Of a stretch of 39,406 nucleotides of DNA, positions 1 to 8,278 are shown piece after piece. The position numbers and the translations under genes were made by a program. Source of the DNA: JBGTCY01 sp041748615 (lineage in GTDB: Bacteria; Bacteroidota; Bacteroidia; Chitinophagales; CAIOSU01); assembly GCA_041748615.1 (NCBI GenBank), contig JBGTCY010000253.1, forward strand, positions 1 through 39,406. The letters are read 5' to 3'. Each line of letters starts with the position of its first letter. The stretch's first letter is position 1. The notes under the pieces were generated by a model, which did not search any database, was not told where the DNA came from, and saw nothing but the letters and a program-made list of their open reading frames with translations.

Positions 1-54
1 GCTTACAACCTATTTCAACTCTACAAAGAAGATGCTGTATTAATTAGAACTTAG
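1..54 (+). CDS. 3' end of an unidentified gene (cut by window edge)
   Basis: Frame 1 is open from the first base to a TAG at 52-54 and gives 17 residues ending in EDAVLIRT. The composition is plausible for a protein C-terminus, but it is too short to identify. It could also be a chance open frame in front of the BRO-N remnant that follows. Confidence 0.25.
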   Translation, partial: AYNLFQLYKEDAVLIRT

Positions 55-353
55 CCCAAATTTGTAACGGGTTGAAATTACCCGCTGAAGACGGCAAGAT
101 GCGAATGACCGATGTTGCCGATACCGAACAGCTTTTCCGCCTCATTCAATCCATCCCATCGCCAAAGGCTGAACCCTTTAAACGCTGGCTGGCGCAGGTT
201 GACTCCGAACGGTTGGATGAAATGCAGGACCCTGAACTTTCCATTGACAGGGCTTTGGAACAATATCTGAAATTAAGCTACTCCGAAAGTTGGATTAACC
301 AGCGCCTGATAAGCATTGAAATACGAAAGGCGCTTACCGATGAGTGGTCCTAA
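51..353 (+). pseudogene. BRO-N / DinD-like antirepressor-family remnant
   Basis: The translated stretch contains the very characteristic BRO-N/DinD-family block DGKMR..DVADTEQLFRLIQSIPSPKAEPFKRWL, followed by a helical segment ending ..IEIRKALTDEW. In this family (phage antirepressors and DNA-damage-inducible protein D) these residues lie in the middle of a protein of roughly 250-300 residues. Here an in-frame TAG at 45-47 stands just upstream, no ATG precedes the block (only a TTG at 72), and the frame stops right after TDEWS. Both the N-terminal start of the domain and the whole C-terminal half are missing. I read it as a truncated, non-functional remnant, possibly left by a prophage or mobile element. 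A short expressed peptide cannot be excluded. Confidence 0.75.
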
Positions 354-360
354 CGGAACT

Positions 361-382
361 AAAAAAAGCCCTGTAAGGGCGA
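361..382 (-). terminator. Intrinsic terminator downstream of the PiT-like gene
   Basis: On the minus strand GCCCT-TAC-AGGGC is a 5-bp GC-rich stem (368-380) followed directly by seven T residues (367-361). It lies about 60 bases beyond the stop of the minus-strand transporter gene, in the right orientation to end that transcript. Confidence 0.6.
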
Positions 383-441
383 AACATTTGGTAGAAAATA
401 TGCTTGCAAATACAAGATGCGCCTTGAGTAATGAAAAAAAG

Positions 442-1587
442 CTACTCCAATCCAAGCCATTTCGCCAATTCATTCTGTATCGTTGGATTGATAGCAACAG
501 CAAGTGAAACGGAAATTACCAATCCGATTAGCGCGAAGCTGACGTCCCGCAATACAAGCTGTATGGTTTTACCCATACTTCTTCCCGTTTCGGCATGTGG
601 TGTCAGTTGCATGGCAATTTCCCTGCCTCCGAGCAAACCTAAAAATACCCAGGTCGTGCTCATGGGAATGGTGCTGATTTCTTTAAAAAAGAAAAGAATA
701 AAAGCATAGACCAAGTCTATGACAGAAGCTGCTCTTACATCGGTAACGCTTGATTTTTCACGAACGATGCTTTGGATCTTATCGCCTCGTAAATAAAATA
801 GTAAGCCCAACCCGAAAAAAATAAATCCGGCAAATGCGAGATACTCATAAATGGATAGTTGACGATTGAGAAAAATTGCAATGTTAGCTGCATCCTGCAT
901 AATCCAAACCGACCAGAGCGCACCACTAATCGTCCATTGCGCAACAAGCCAATATGGATGAGGTTCTCCTTTTACAAGTTTGGCAATCAGGCGTGATAAT
1001 CCATACCATACCAGCATTGCTGTTCCAAATGCAACAAAATAACCTGTCAAGCTCTTCTGGGCTACCGAAAGGATTGCTCCGCCATCAGCGCTAAAAACGC
1101 TTAAAAGCATGAAGGTAGTTGACACGGGCATTCTTAAACGTGTGATAATTAACAGGATAAGCGGAGAAATCAACTGTAAAAAATGAAAAGAAGTGGGCGA
1201 CTCGGAAAACCCTTTTGAAGTCAAACGCTGAAAAGAAACATCACCCGAAAAATTATACCAACTATAAAATGAAGTACCAATGAATATGACACCGATAAAC
1301 AGCCATAAATGCCACCATTTACGGTCATCGTTGGACGCAATAAAAGTTCCGATAGTCTGGATACTGTCATTTGCAATTGCTGAATAAGCGGCAAACATAA
1401 ATCCTACCCACATGGCAATAGCCGGATAAGGATAAAAGATGGCGGAACAAAGCGCACAAAATGCCACTAAACGAAAAAAAGTACGTTCCTGAAAGAAAAA
1501 AATGGTCAGAACCTGATAGCGCTTCTCACCAATAATTGCTGAAGCAAATTTGTCAGCGGGTGTATCTTGTTCCACGTTACTGTTCAT
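442..1587 (-). CDS. PiT-family-like membrane transporter (putative phosphate/ion symporter)
   Basis: This 381-residue polytopic membrane protein has the two inverted-repeat signatures of the PiT (PHO4) inorganic phosphate transporter fold. The first repeat has AND (72-74, in AIANDSIQTIGT) and PVSTT (154-158). The second has QDAAN (231-235) and PMSTT (308-312). Classical PiT proteins carry GANDxxN and PVSTTH at the same places, so the match is clear but divergent: the His after STT is Phe or Trp. About ten hydrophobic segments are visible. Family members use Na+ or H+ gradients to import phosphate or sulfate; the substrate here cannot be read from sequence. The start codon overlaps the stop of the upstream membrane-protein gene by 4 bases, so the two are probably cotranscribed and translationally coupled. 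A terminator follows the gene. Confidence 0.7.
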   Translation of the reverse strand: MNSNVEQDTPADKFASAIIGEKRYQVLTIFFFQERTFFRLVAFCALCSAIFYPYPAIAMWVGFMFAAYSAIANDSIQTIGTFIASNDDRKWWHLWLFIGVIFIGTSFYSWYNFSGDVSFQRLTSKGFSESPTSFHFLQLISPLILLIITRLRMPVSTTFMLLSVFSADGGAILSVAQKSLTGYFVAFGTAMLVWYGLSRLIAKLVKGEPHPYWLVAQWTISGALWSVWIMQDAANIAIFLNRQLSIYEYLAFAGFIFFGLGLLFYLRGDKIQSIVREKSSVTDVRAASVIDLVYAFILFFFKEISTIPMSTTWVFLGLLGGREIAMQLTPHAETGRSMGKTIQLVLRDVSFALIGLVISVSLAVAINPTIQNELAKWLGLE

Positions 1588-2336
1588 ATATCGTAATCCG
1601 TACTGAAACTTTCATCTGCGAGGAAATGCTTACTCTCGGTTCGGGGAATTTTGAAATACGCCATGAGTATTCCACCTGCAATAAAAAATAAGGCGGATAA
1701 AGCAGGAAGAATACCGGTAATATCCTCTAAAAAATTAAATCCCTGATGATAGAAGTATAAAAATAAATCAGGTAGAAAAGTGGTTACCGAAATTCCATAC
1801 ATCGGAAAACTAAGCGCTGTCAGCATATATACAATTAAGGCGATGATGATTGCGCCCATCATTCTGTTTAGTTCAAATGACACCCTAATCAGAAAAATAA
1901 AATAGTTTAAAATGAATATAAAAGAGCCAAATAAAAAATACTTTAAATAATTTTTTTCGAAGTGGAATGTGGTAATGCTTTCAAGATTAATAATCGGAGA
2001 GGCGAAGAAAAAATTATTATATAAAAAGACATAAAATAAAAAACCGAATAAAGTTCCTATAATTTGAGCGGGAATGTTAATGATTAGTGGGTGAATGGAC
2101 TTTTCCGTAATGCACCTGAATAATGAATAAAAAATAAAAATATCTGCCGCGAATTTATAAGAAGAAATAAAAACCGCAGAAAAATAAATCAATGCCACTC
2201 CCATGGCTGCTTGTAAAAAATTAATGGAATAGCTTTCTGAAACTAATCTGCCAACCAATACCAAATAGGCGGTCGTAAAAATAACAGCAGCACCTAATTC
2301 AGATAAAAATATTTTTAAATCTCTTTTCATCCTCAT
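1584..2336 (-). CDS. Six-helix membrane protein with aquaporin (MIP)-like architecture
   Basis: I chose the ATG at 2336 (250 residues; ATG 2330 is equally possible) because the sequence MRMKRDLKIFLSELGAA resembles MIP N-termini. A longer TTG-started frame reaches 2390. Hydrophobic segments lie at about 11-29, 40-58, 82-106, 133-152, 158-177 and 206-228. Loops after helices 2 and 5 sit where aquaporins carry their two NPA half-helices. Here those loops read KFAAD (61-65) and TFLPD (186-190), so both NPA motifs are absent. This assignment is by hydropathy pattern and spacing and is tentative; an unrelated six-helix family is possible. The gene is AT-rich (16 of 60 bases are G or C at 2101-2160) and overlaps the PiT-like gene by 4 bases. 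Confidence 0.5.
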   Translation of the reverse strand: MRMKRDLKIFLSELGAAVIFTTAYLVLVGRLVSESYSINFLQAAMGVALIYFSAVFISSYKFAADIFIFYSLFRCITEKSIHPLIINIPAQIIGTLFGFLFYVFLYNNFFFASPIINLESITTFHFEKNYLKYFLFGSFIFILNYFIFLIRVSFELNRMMGAIIIALIVYMLTALSFPMYGISVTTFLPDLFLYFYHQGFNFLEDITGILPALSALFFIAGGILMAYFKIPRTESKHFLADESFSTDYDI

Positions 2337-2668
2337 TACACAACAATAACAAACATTTAAATAAATATTTTCAAGTAGAAGCAGATACAATTATACGAAT
2401 TACACAATCAATATCAAACCGGCTAATGTTAATAAATTGTTAACCGGAAATCGAGTTTAAAAAGATACCTCGAAACTTTATCAGCCAACTATTAGGAGGG
2501 GAGTAATTATTACGTTATTCAGATTTAAACAATCATCCAACAACCCAACAATCACATTTAATTAGAAATTATTATTTAATGAAGAATGAATAAAAAACTA
2601 CAGATTCCTTAAAAATCCCGAAATTCGCACAGTTGCCGGAATACTTCCGGTAGTTTCAAATACGAAAA
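2337..2668. other. Intergenic region between divergent genes, no gene seen
   Basis: This AT-rich stretch separates the minus-strand transporter pair from der on the plus strand and must hold both promoters. I see no RNA gene, no strong hairpin and no clean TAnnTTTG box here. Confidence 0.4.
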
Positions 2669-3982
2669 ATGAGTTTCACGGTAGCGATTGTTGGTCGTCC
2701 CAATGTAGGTAAATCCACTCTTTTTAACAGGCTAATCGGTGAGCGACAGGCGATTGTTGATGACACCAGCGGGGTCACCCGCGACCGTCAATATGGCATT
2801 GTAAACTGGGCAGGAAAAGATTTCAATATCATTGATACTGGCGGGTTCGTCACGCATTCCGATGATGTGTTTGAAAAAGAAATCAGGCAACAGGTGCAGA
2901 TTGCCATTGAGGAGGCTTCCCTCATCATGTTTCTGCTTGATGTAACAGTTGGCATTACGGATATTGAACTTGATATCGCCCGGATGTTGCGCAAGTCGAA
3001 TAAAGAGGTGTTGGTTGTTATCAATAAAGTGGATAACAATCAACGCCTGTATGATGTCAATGAGTTTTATAGTCTTGGGTTCAATGAGTATTACCCACTT
3101 TCATCCATTAGTGGCAGCGGCACGGGTGAATTGCTCGATGCGGTTACCGACCGCATGAAAGACGAACCCGAGGAAGACCCCGATGCTGAACGTCTTCCGA
3201 AAATTGCCATTGTCGGACAGCCGAATGTCGGCAAGTCATCGCTTCTGAACGCAATGATTGGCGAACAACGAAACATTGTCACCGACATTGCAGTCAATAC
3301 CCGCGATACGATACATACCCGCTACAAGCTATTTAATAAAGATTTGCTCCTGATTGATACTGCCGGTATCCGCAAAAAAGGAAAGGTGCATGAAAATCTT
3401 GAGTTCTACTCCGTTATCCGCGCCATTAAAGCGATTGACGATGCGGACATTTGTGTACTGATGATTGACGCCACCACCGGCATTGAAGGACAGGATTTAA
3501 AAATATTCAGTCTTGCCGTAAAAAAACGAAAGGGATTAATCATCGCGGTGAATAAATGGGATTTGGTGGAAGATAAACAAACCAACACAACAGAAGAATA
3601 CGAAAAGAAGATTAAAGCGCGGGTAGCCCCATTCACGGATATTCCGGTGCTGTTTATTTCCGCCCTCTCAAAGCAAAGAATTTTCAAAGTAATTGAAACC
3701 GCTTTGGAAATTTATGACAAGCTCCAACTTAAAATTTCGACTTCAAAACTGAACGACATCATTCAGGAAGCAGTGAAAAAATATCCCCCGCCTTCTCATA
3801 AAGGAAAAATGGTCAGCATCAAATACTCCACGCAAATAATCGGGCGCAGTTTCGCGATTGCATTATTCTGCAATCATCCAAAATATATCAAGGATTCTTA
3901 CAAAAATTACATTGAAAACACCCTCCGGCAGAAGTTAGACCTGAAGGGAGTTCCTTTTTCTTTGGTTTTTAAAGAAAAGTGA
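2669..3982 (+). CDS. der: Ribosome biogenesis GTPase Der (EngA)
   Basis: The 437-residue protein has two tandem GTPase domains and a C-terminal KH-like domain, the diagnostic arrangement of Der. G1 loops are GRPNVGKS (9-16) and GQPNVGKS (183-190). G3 motifs are DTGG and DTAG, and G4 motifs are NKVD (119-122) and NKWD. Der binds the large ribosomal subunit and is needed for 50S maturation in the cytoplasm. The length is normal for the family. It is convergent with pnp, with only 11 bases between the stops. Confidence is very high. Confidence 0.98.
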   Translation: MSFTVAIVGRPNVGKSTLFNRLIGERQAIVDDTSGVTRDRQYGIVNWAGKDFNIIDTGGFVTHSDDVFEKEIRQQVQIAIEEASLIMFLLDVTVGITDIELDIARMLRKSNKEVLVVINKVDNNQRLYDVNEFYSLGFNEYYPLSSISGSGTGELLDAVTDRMKDEPEEDPDAERLPKIAIVGQPNVGKSSLLNAMIGEQRNIVTDIAVNTRDTIHTRYKLFNKDLLLIDTAGIRKKGKVHENLEFYSVIRAIKAIDDADICVLMIDATTGIEGQDLKIFSLAVKKRKGLIIAVNKWDLVEDKQTNTTEEYEKKIKARVAPFTDIPVLFISALSKQRIFKVIETALEIYDKLQLKISTSKLNDIIQEAVKKYPPPSHKGKMVSIKYSTQIIGRSFAIALFCNHPKYIKDSYKNYIENTLRQKLDLKGVPFSLVFKEK

Positions 3983-4016
3983 AAACAAGCGGGTTAATTC
4001 CCTTGCTCTTGTTTTT
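3982..4016 (+). terminator. Terminator of der, lying inside the 3' end of pnp
   Basis: AAAACAAG (3982-3989) pairs with CTTGTTTT (4008-4015), and an inner GGG/CCC extends the hairpin, followed by a T run. It would end der transcripts and, because it is symmetrical, possibly pnp transcripts too. It lies largely inside the last codons of pnp. Confidence 0.5.
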
Positions 4017-6138
4017 TAAATTCAGGCTTCGGTATCAACGCCTTGCGGGAAAGTTTAAACTTACCGGTTTTAGTATCAATATCCATCAGTTTCACTTTCA
4101 AAGTATCGCCTTCTTTCAACACCCCATCCAGGTTTTCAAGTCTTGTCCATGATACTTCCGAAATATGCAGCAAGCCTTGTTTACCGGGGAGGAATTCTAC
4201 AAATGCGCCATACGCCTGAATGGCTTTCACCGTACCTTCATACTCTTCACCGACTTCGGGAACGGCAACAATGCCTTTGATACGGGCAAGAGCGGCTTCC
4301 ATCGCTTCTTTGTTATCGGAAATGATATCAATCACGCCATATTCACCCACTTCTTCAATGATGAGCTTGGCGCCTGTCTTTTCCTGAATGTCCTGAATGA
4401 CTTTGCCACCGGGTCCAATCACCGCGCCAATAAATTCTTTAGCAATCGTGTATTTGATAATTCTCGGAACGGATGATTTGTAGTCTTCTCTCGGTGCCGA
4501 AATGGTTTTATTCATTTCACCCAAAATATGAAGCCGTCCCGCTTTTGCCTGCAACAAGGCTTCCATCATCACATCAAAGGAAAGTCCGTGAACTTTCAAA
4601 TCCATCTGACAGGCGGTGATACCATCCTGCGTTCCAGTCACTTTGAAATCCATATCTCCCAAATGGTCTTCATCACCCAGAATGTCGGAAAGCACGGCAT
4701 ATTCACCTTTTTCATTGGTGATTAAACCCATCGCGATTCCGGATACGGGTTTCTTAATTTTTATTCCGGCATCCATCAATGCCATTGAGCCGGCACAAAC
4801 AGTAGCCATCGAAGATGAACCGTTTGATTCCAAAATGTCTGAAACCACGCGAACCGTGTAAGGATTGTTTTCATCATCAGGTACCATCGGTTTCAAAGCG
4901 CGTAACGCGAGGTTACCATGCCCGATTTCCCTGCGGCTGGTCGTGCGAATCGGACGCGCCTCACCGGTAGAGAAAGAGGGGAAATTATAATGCAACATGA
5001 ATTTGCTCGAGCCTTCCTGTAAAGCGCCATCAATCGTTTGCTGGTCATACTTGGTGCCGAGCGTAATTGAGGTCAATGATTGAGTTTCACCACGGGTGAA
5101 AACTGCGGAGCCATGAGCAGCCGGCAGATAATTCACTTCTGACCAGATAGGTCTGATATCATCCAATTTCCTGCCATCCAAACGGATTCTTTCTTTCAGT
5201 ACGACATTCCGAACCGCTTCTTTGTGTACATCATGAAAATAACGGTTAATCAACGATGATTTTTCTTTTGCTTCTTCGGGAGTGAGGGTAGCAACAAATT
5301 CATCTATAATGGCATGGAAGCCTTCACCGCGTTTATGCTTATCTGCAAGTCCCTGTTTAGCGAAATCATAACATTTCTGATAGGTCGCTTCCTGAATTTT
5401 ATGACGCAATGCATCATCATGTGTTTCATGGCTGTATTCGCGTTTTGTTTTGCTGACCAATTCCGCCAATTCAATTTGCACCTGGCATTGTTTCTTGATG
5501 GCTTCATGAGCAAATTTGATAGCGGCTACCATGTCATCTTCAGAAACTTCCTTCATTTCACCTTCCACCATGCAGATATCGTTGATGCTTGCCGCCACCA
5601 TCAGGTCAATATCGGCATTCGCTAATTCACTTACAAAGGGATTGATTACAAATTTTCCATCAATCCGTGCAACGCGAACTTCCGAAACCGGTCCGTTGAA
5701 TGGAATATCAGAAACAGCAATTGCGGCTGAAGCGGCAAGACAAGCAAGCGCATCCGGAGAAACATTTTTGTCACCGGAAATCAAACTGACAATCATTTGG
5801 GTTTCCGCATGGAAATCATCCGGAAACAAGGGGCGCAATGCCCTGTCAACCAAGCGGCTGACCAAAATCTCATGTTCTGAGGGACGTGCTTCGCGCTTAA
5901 AAAAACCACCGGGAAATTTTCCGATGGCGGAATATTTTTCACGATATTCAACCGTGAGCGGGAGAAAATCCACGCCTTCATTCGCTGTTTTGCTTGAAAC
6001 AACTGTGGCGAGGAGCATCGTGTTTCCCATTTTGACGACAACAGCGCCATCCGCCTGCTTGGCAAGACGACCGGTTTCAATGGATACAACTTTGCCGTCA
6101 CCGAGGTCAAATGATTTGACAATGCCTTCTGGCTTCAT
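3994..6138 (-). CDS. pnp: Polynucleotide phosphorylase
   Basis: The protein has 714 residues with two RNase PH-like domains, then a KH domain (GPGGKVIQDIQEKTGA) and a C-terminal S1 domain (GTVKAIQAYGAFVEFLPGKQG). This is the full PNPase architecture. The enzyme degrades RNA 3'-to-5' using phosphate, releasing nucleoside diphosphates, usually as a homotrimer. Hallmarks of the second catalytic core are visible, such as FPSFSTGE.RP.R..SRREIGHG and GDEDHLGDMDFKVTGT. It follows rpsO by 54 bases on the same strand, the widely conserved rpsO-pnp arrangement. The ATG start gives the standard N-terminus. Confidence 0.98.
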   Translation of the reverse strand: MKPEGIVKSFDLGDGKVVSIETGRLAKQADGAVVVKMGNTMLLATVVSSKTANEGVDFLPLTVEYREKYSAIGKFPGGFFKREARPSEHEILVSRLVDRALRPLFPDDFHAETQMIVSLISGDKNVSPDALACLAASAAIAVSDIPFNGPVSEVRVARIDGKFVINPFVSELANADIDLMVAASINDICMVEGEMKEVSEDDMVAAIKFAHEAIKKQCQVQIELAELVSKTKREYSHETHDDALRHKIQEATYQKCYDFAKQGLADKHKRGEGFHAIIDEFVATLTPEEAKEKSSLINRYFHDVHKEAVRNVVLKERIRLDGRKLDDIRPIWSEVNYLPAAHGSAVFTRGETQSLTSITLGTKYDQQTIDGALQEGSSKFMLHYNFPSFSTGEARPIRTTSRREIGHGNLALRALKPMVPDDENNPYTVRVVSDILESNGSSSMATVCAGSMALMDAGIKIKKPVSGIAMGLITNEKGEYAVLSDILGDEDHLGDMDFKVTGTQDGITACQMDLKVHGLSFDVMMEALLQAKAGRLHILGEMNKTISAPREDYKSSVPRIIKYTIAKEFIGAVIGPGGKVIQDIQEKTGAKLIIEEVGEYGVIDIISDNKEAMEAALARIKGIVAVPEVGEEYEGTVKAIQAYGAFVEFLPGKQGLLHISEVSWTRLENLDGVLKEGDTLKVKLMDIDTKTGKFKLSRKALIPKPEFKKQEQGN

Positions 6139-6192
6139 AATAAATATAAGTTAAAGTGATTAAAAAAAACAGGGTAAAAAGCGTGTTACTTC

Positions 6193-6465
6193 CTACTTTC
6201 TCAAGTCAAGACGTTTTACCAACTCACGGTAACCGTTGAGGTTTTTCTTGGCGAGGTAGTTCAACAATCTTCTTCTTTTGCCCACCAAAGCTATCAATGA
6301 CCTTGTGGAGGAGAAGTCTTTTTTCTTGGTTTTGAGATGCCCTGTGATGTGATTGATTCTTTCAGAGAACATGGCAATCTGGGCTTCCGTAGAGCCGGTG
6401 TTTTGCTCGGTGCCGCCAAATTCTTTGAAGATTTCCAGCTTTCTTTCTTTTGATAAATTACTCAT
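6193..6465 (-). CDS. rpsO: 30S ribosomal protein S15
   Basis: This 90-residue protein carries the S15 signature, with the GSTEAQIA, RINHITGHLK and SLIALVGKRRRLLNYL segments. S15 binds 16S rRNA in the small-subunit platform. The length is standard. It is the first gene of the rpsO-pnp unit, with a candidate Bacteroidota promoter box about 30 bases upstream of the ATG. Confidence 0.98.
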   Translation of the reverse strand: MSNLSKERKLEIFKEFGGTEQNTGSTEAQIAMFSERINHITGHLKTKKKDFSSTRSLIALVGKRRRLLNYLAKKNLNGYRELVKRLDLRK

Positions 6466-6493
6466 TGTTTTTATTTCTTTCTGATTCTGTGGG

Positions 6494-6501
6494 CAAAGGT
6501 A
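6494..6501 (-). promoter_or_regulatory. Candidate -7 box for rpsO-pnp
   Basis: The minus strand reads TACCTTTG, matching the Bacteroidota -7 consensus TAnnTTTG. It lies 28 bases upstream of the rpsO ATG. A TTTG on the minus strand (6525-6528) about 23 bases further upstream could be the -33 element; this spacing is slightly long. Confidence 0.45.
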
Positions 6502-6950
6502 ATAAAAAAATCAGGATGAACCTGCAAAAAAATCACAGGCGAAAAAATACCAAAAAAGCCGGTGTTTCTGATTCCAAGATGCCTTTTGGCGCTTGCTTCG
6601 TTCGTCTATACCTTTGTTTGACTCGCAGCGGACACGATTGAAGCGCTATACCTTCGCTGGAGGGAGGAAAGGGTGCTTTTTATGAACATACGGGGATTAA
6701 ATAAACTTCATGAATTACAAATCTCAAAAAGCAAATCTCAAATAAATTCCAATAAAAAAATTCAAATTCACATATTCGGTATGCCGGATTTATTTGGGTT
6801 TTGAATTTTCGAAATCGAATATTATTTGTTTTTTTTGTAAATTGTTCTTTGTTGCTTTTAAAACGACAACTTGTTTGTATGTTTAATACTGTATGTGCCT
6901 ATATTTGATTAATGTAAATTTAAATTTAACCGGTTTTATCAATAGGATTC
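6502..6950. other. Long intergenic region between rpsO and the kelch gene
   Basis: About 450 bases lie between divergent genes with no convincing open frame. The part at 6580-6680 is GC-richer, and similar short motifs recur there (TATACCTTTG at 6607-6616 and TATACCTTCG near 6650). The rest is AT-rich with A- and T-runs. It holds the candidate promoter for the kelch gene at its right end. No RNA gene was recognised. Confidence 0.4.
6900..6907 (+). promoter_or_regulatory. Candidate -7 box for the kelch-protein gene
   Basis: TATATTTG matches TAnnTTTG, 43 bases upstream of the ATG. A TTTG at 6874-6877, with a 22-base spacer, is a possible -33 element. Confidence 0.4.
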
Positions 6951-8177
6951 ATGTTTTACTCATTATTACTTAAGAACCTTCTTCTTTCATTGATTGCTAC
7001 TGCGGTGTTTCCACTTTATGCCGTTGCTCAACATTCTTCAACATGGCAAACCCTCGCTCCTATGCCCTCCCCTAGGCAGGAAATGCCTGCTGTGGTGATA
7101 GACGGTAAAATTTACATCGCGGGTGGCATCGGTAATTTTCCTTTTTTAACCCATGCCACACTTGAGATTTATGAACCTCAAACGGATAGTTGGACAACAG
7201 GTTCGCTAATGGATGACGCGCGCCATCATCACGCCACAGCAGTGTATCATTCTAAAAAATACGTTTTTGGCGGCTATCAGCTCGTGACCTTCAACACTCA
7301 AAACACCGTGTTTGAATATCATCCTCAAAATGATGAGTGGGTAACGAAAAATCCCTTGCCTCAGCCCATTGGTGCTTCTGTAGCTGTCACGTTCGGAGAT
7401 TATATTTATTTGTTTGGTGGCGCTAACGGTGGGCAAGTATTGGACGCTAATTACCGCTACAATCCGGCTGACGACAGTTGGACGACTTTATCACCGATGC
7501 CCACACCCCGCGAGCATCATGCCGCAGCTTTGATTGATTCGCTGATTTATGTGGTTGGCGGTCGCGGTAACTCAGCGGCTGCCGCAAAGTTGGAAGCCTA
7601 TTCCACTGCAACGGATTCCTGGATAACGCTTGCTGATTTGCCTACCCCAAGAAGCGGACATAATGCTATAGCCTTCAATGGAAAATTGTATGTTATGGGC
7701 GGAGAAGGCGGCAGGATATTTGGTGAATTTGAAGAATATGACCCGCAAACTAACACCTGGAAATCGCTCGTTGACATGTTGACGCCCCGCCACGGAATCG
7801 CGGCTGCGGTGGTCGGTGAGACATTGTATGTCACAGGAGGAGGAAATGTAGAGGGTTACGGTCCCGTGAATGTGAATGAAGCATATTTATTGACAGAATT
7901 CACAAGCAGCGCTTCAGATTTATCCAAACATCAAATGGCAACAGTCACCTGCAATGATTCACAAGTGAGTTTTCGATTTCAAGTGAATCAACCCGGCATT
8001 TATGAATGTAGAATCTTTGATTTAAGTGGAAAAATTGTTGCGCGGGAAAGTTGGCATTTGCAAAACGGCTTTAAGTTGTCCACTCTACGGCTCAATTTTT
8101 CCGGTAATCACATTTTTTTGTATGAAATAGAAGGGAACAATGTTGCATTAAAAGGGAAAATTGCAATGTGTTATTGA
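6951..8177 (+). CDS. Secreted kelch-repeat beta-propeller protein with probable T9SS sorting domain
   Basis: The 408-residue protein starts with a signal peptide (hydrophobic segment ending YAVAQ). Six kelch repeats follow, at about residues 30-315, each with the GG doublet in a strand like KIYIAGG or KLYVMGG, a downstream Tyr (EIYEP, FEYHP, YRYNP, EEYDP) and a W (DSWTT, NTWKS). Six repeats fit a closed six-bladed propeller. The last 80 or so residues contain GIYECRIFDLSGKIV and a basic terminal strand, resembling a degenerate type A T9SS C-terminal domain. The ligand is unknown. It is probably exported to the outer surface. It stands alone, with a candidate promoter upstream. Confidence 0.85.
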   Translation: MFYSLLLKNLLLSLIATAVFPLYAVAQHSSTWQTLAPMPSPRQEMPAVVIDGKIYIAGGIGNFPFLTHATLEIYEPQTDSWTTGSLMDDARHHHATAVYHSKKYVFGGYQLVTFNTQNTVFEYHPQNDEWVTKNPLPQPIGASVAVTFGDYIYLFGGANGGQVLDANYRYNPADDSWTTLSPMPTPREHHAAALIDSLIYVVGGRGNSAAAAKLEAYSTATDSWITLADLPTPRSGHNAIAFNGKLYVMGGEGGRIFGEFEEYDPQTNTWKSLVDMLTPRHGIAAAVVGETLYVTGGGNVEGYGPVNVNEAYLLTEFTSSASDLSKHQMATVTCNDSQVSFRFQVNQPGIYECRIFDLSGKIVARESWHLQNGFKLSTLRLNFSGNHIFLYEIEGNNVALKGKIAMCY

Positions 8178-8278
8178 ACTTATTATTCAAACATTTTTTT
8201 ATGACAGTATCAATCAGATAATTGCTGATTTTTAAAATTTTCATTTTTAGATTAAATTCGTCCTCAAAAATCAGGTAT

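Noticed and set aside
2337..2390. N-terminal extension of the aquaporin-like protein from a TTG
   Set aside because: The added residues are Leu/Tyr/Cys-rich and unlike MIP N-termini, and ATG codons occur at 2336 and 2330.
5516..6154. 212-codon plus-strand frame
   Set aside because: Antisense to pnp, Ser/Thr-rich with no motif. pnp is unambiguous.
6600..6660. TATACCTTTG as a functional plus-strand promoter
   Set aside because: It matches TAnnTTTG, but no gene begins within 290 bases downstream, and a better-placed box lies at 6900-6907.
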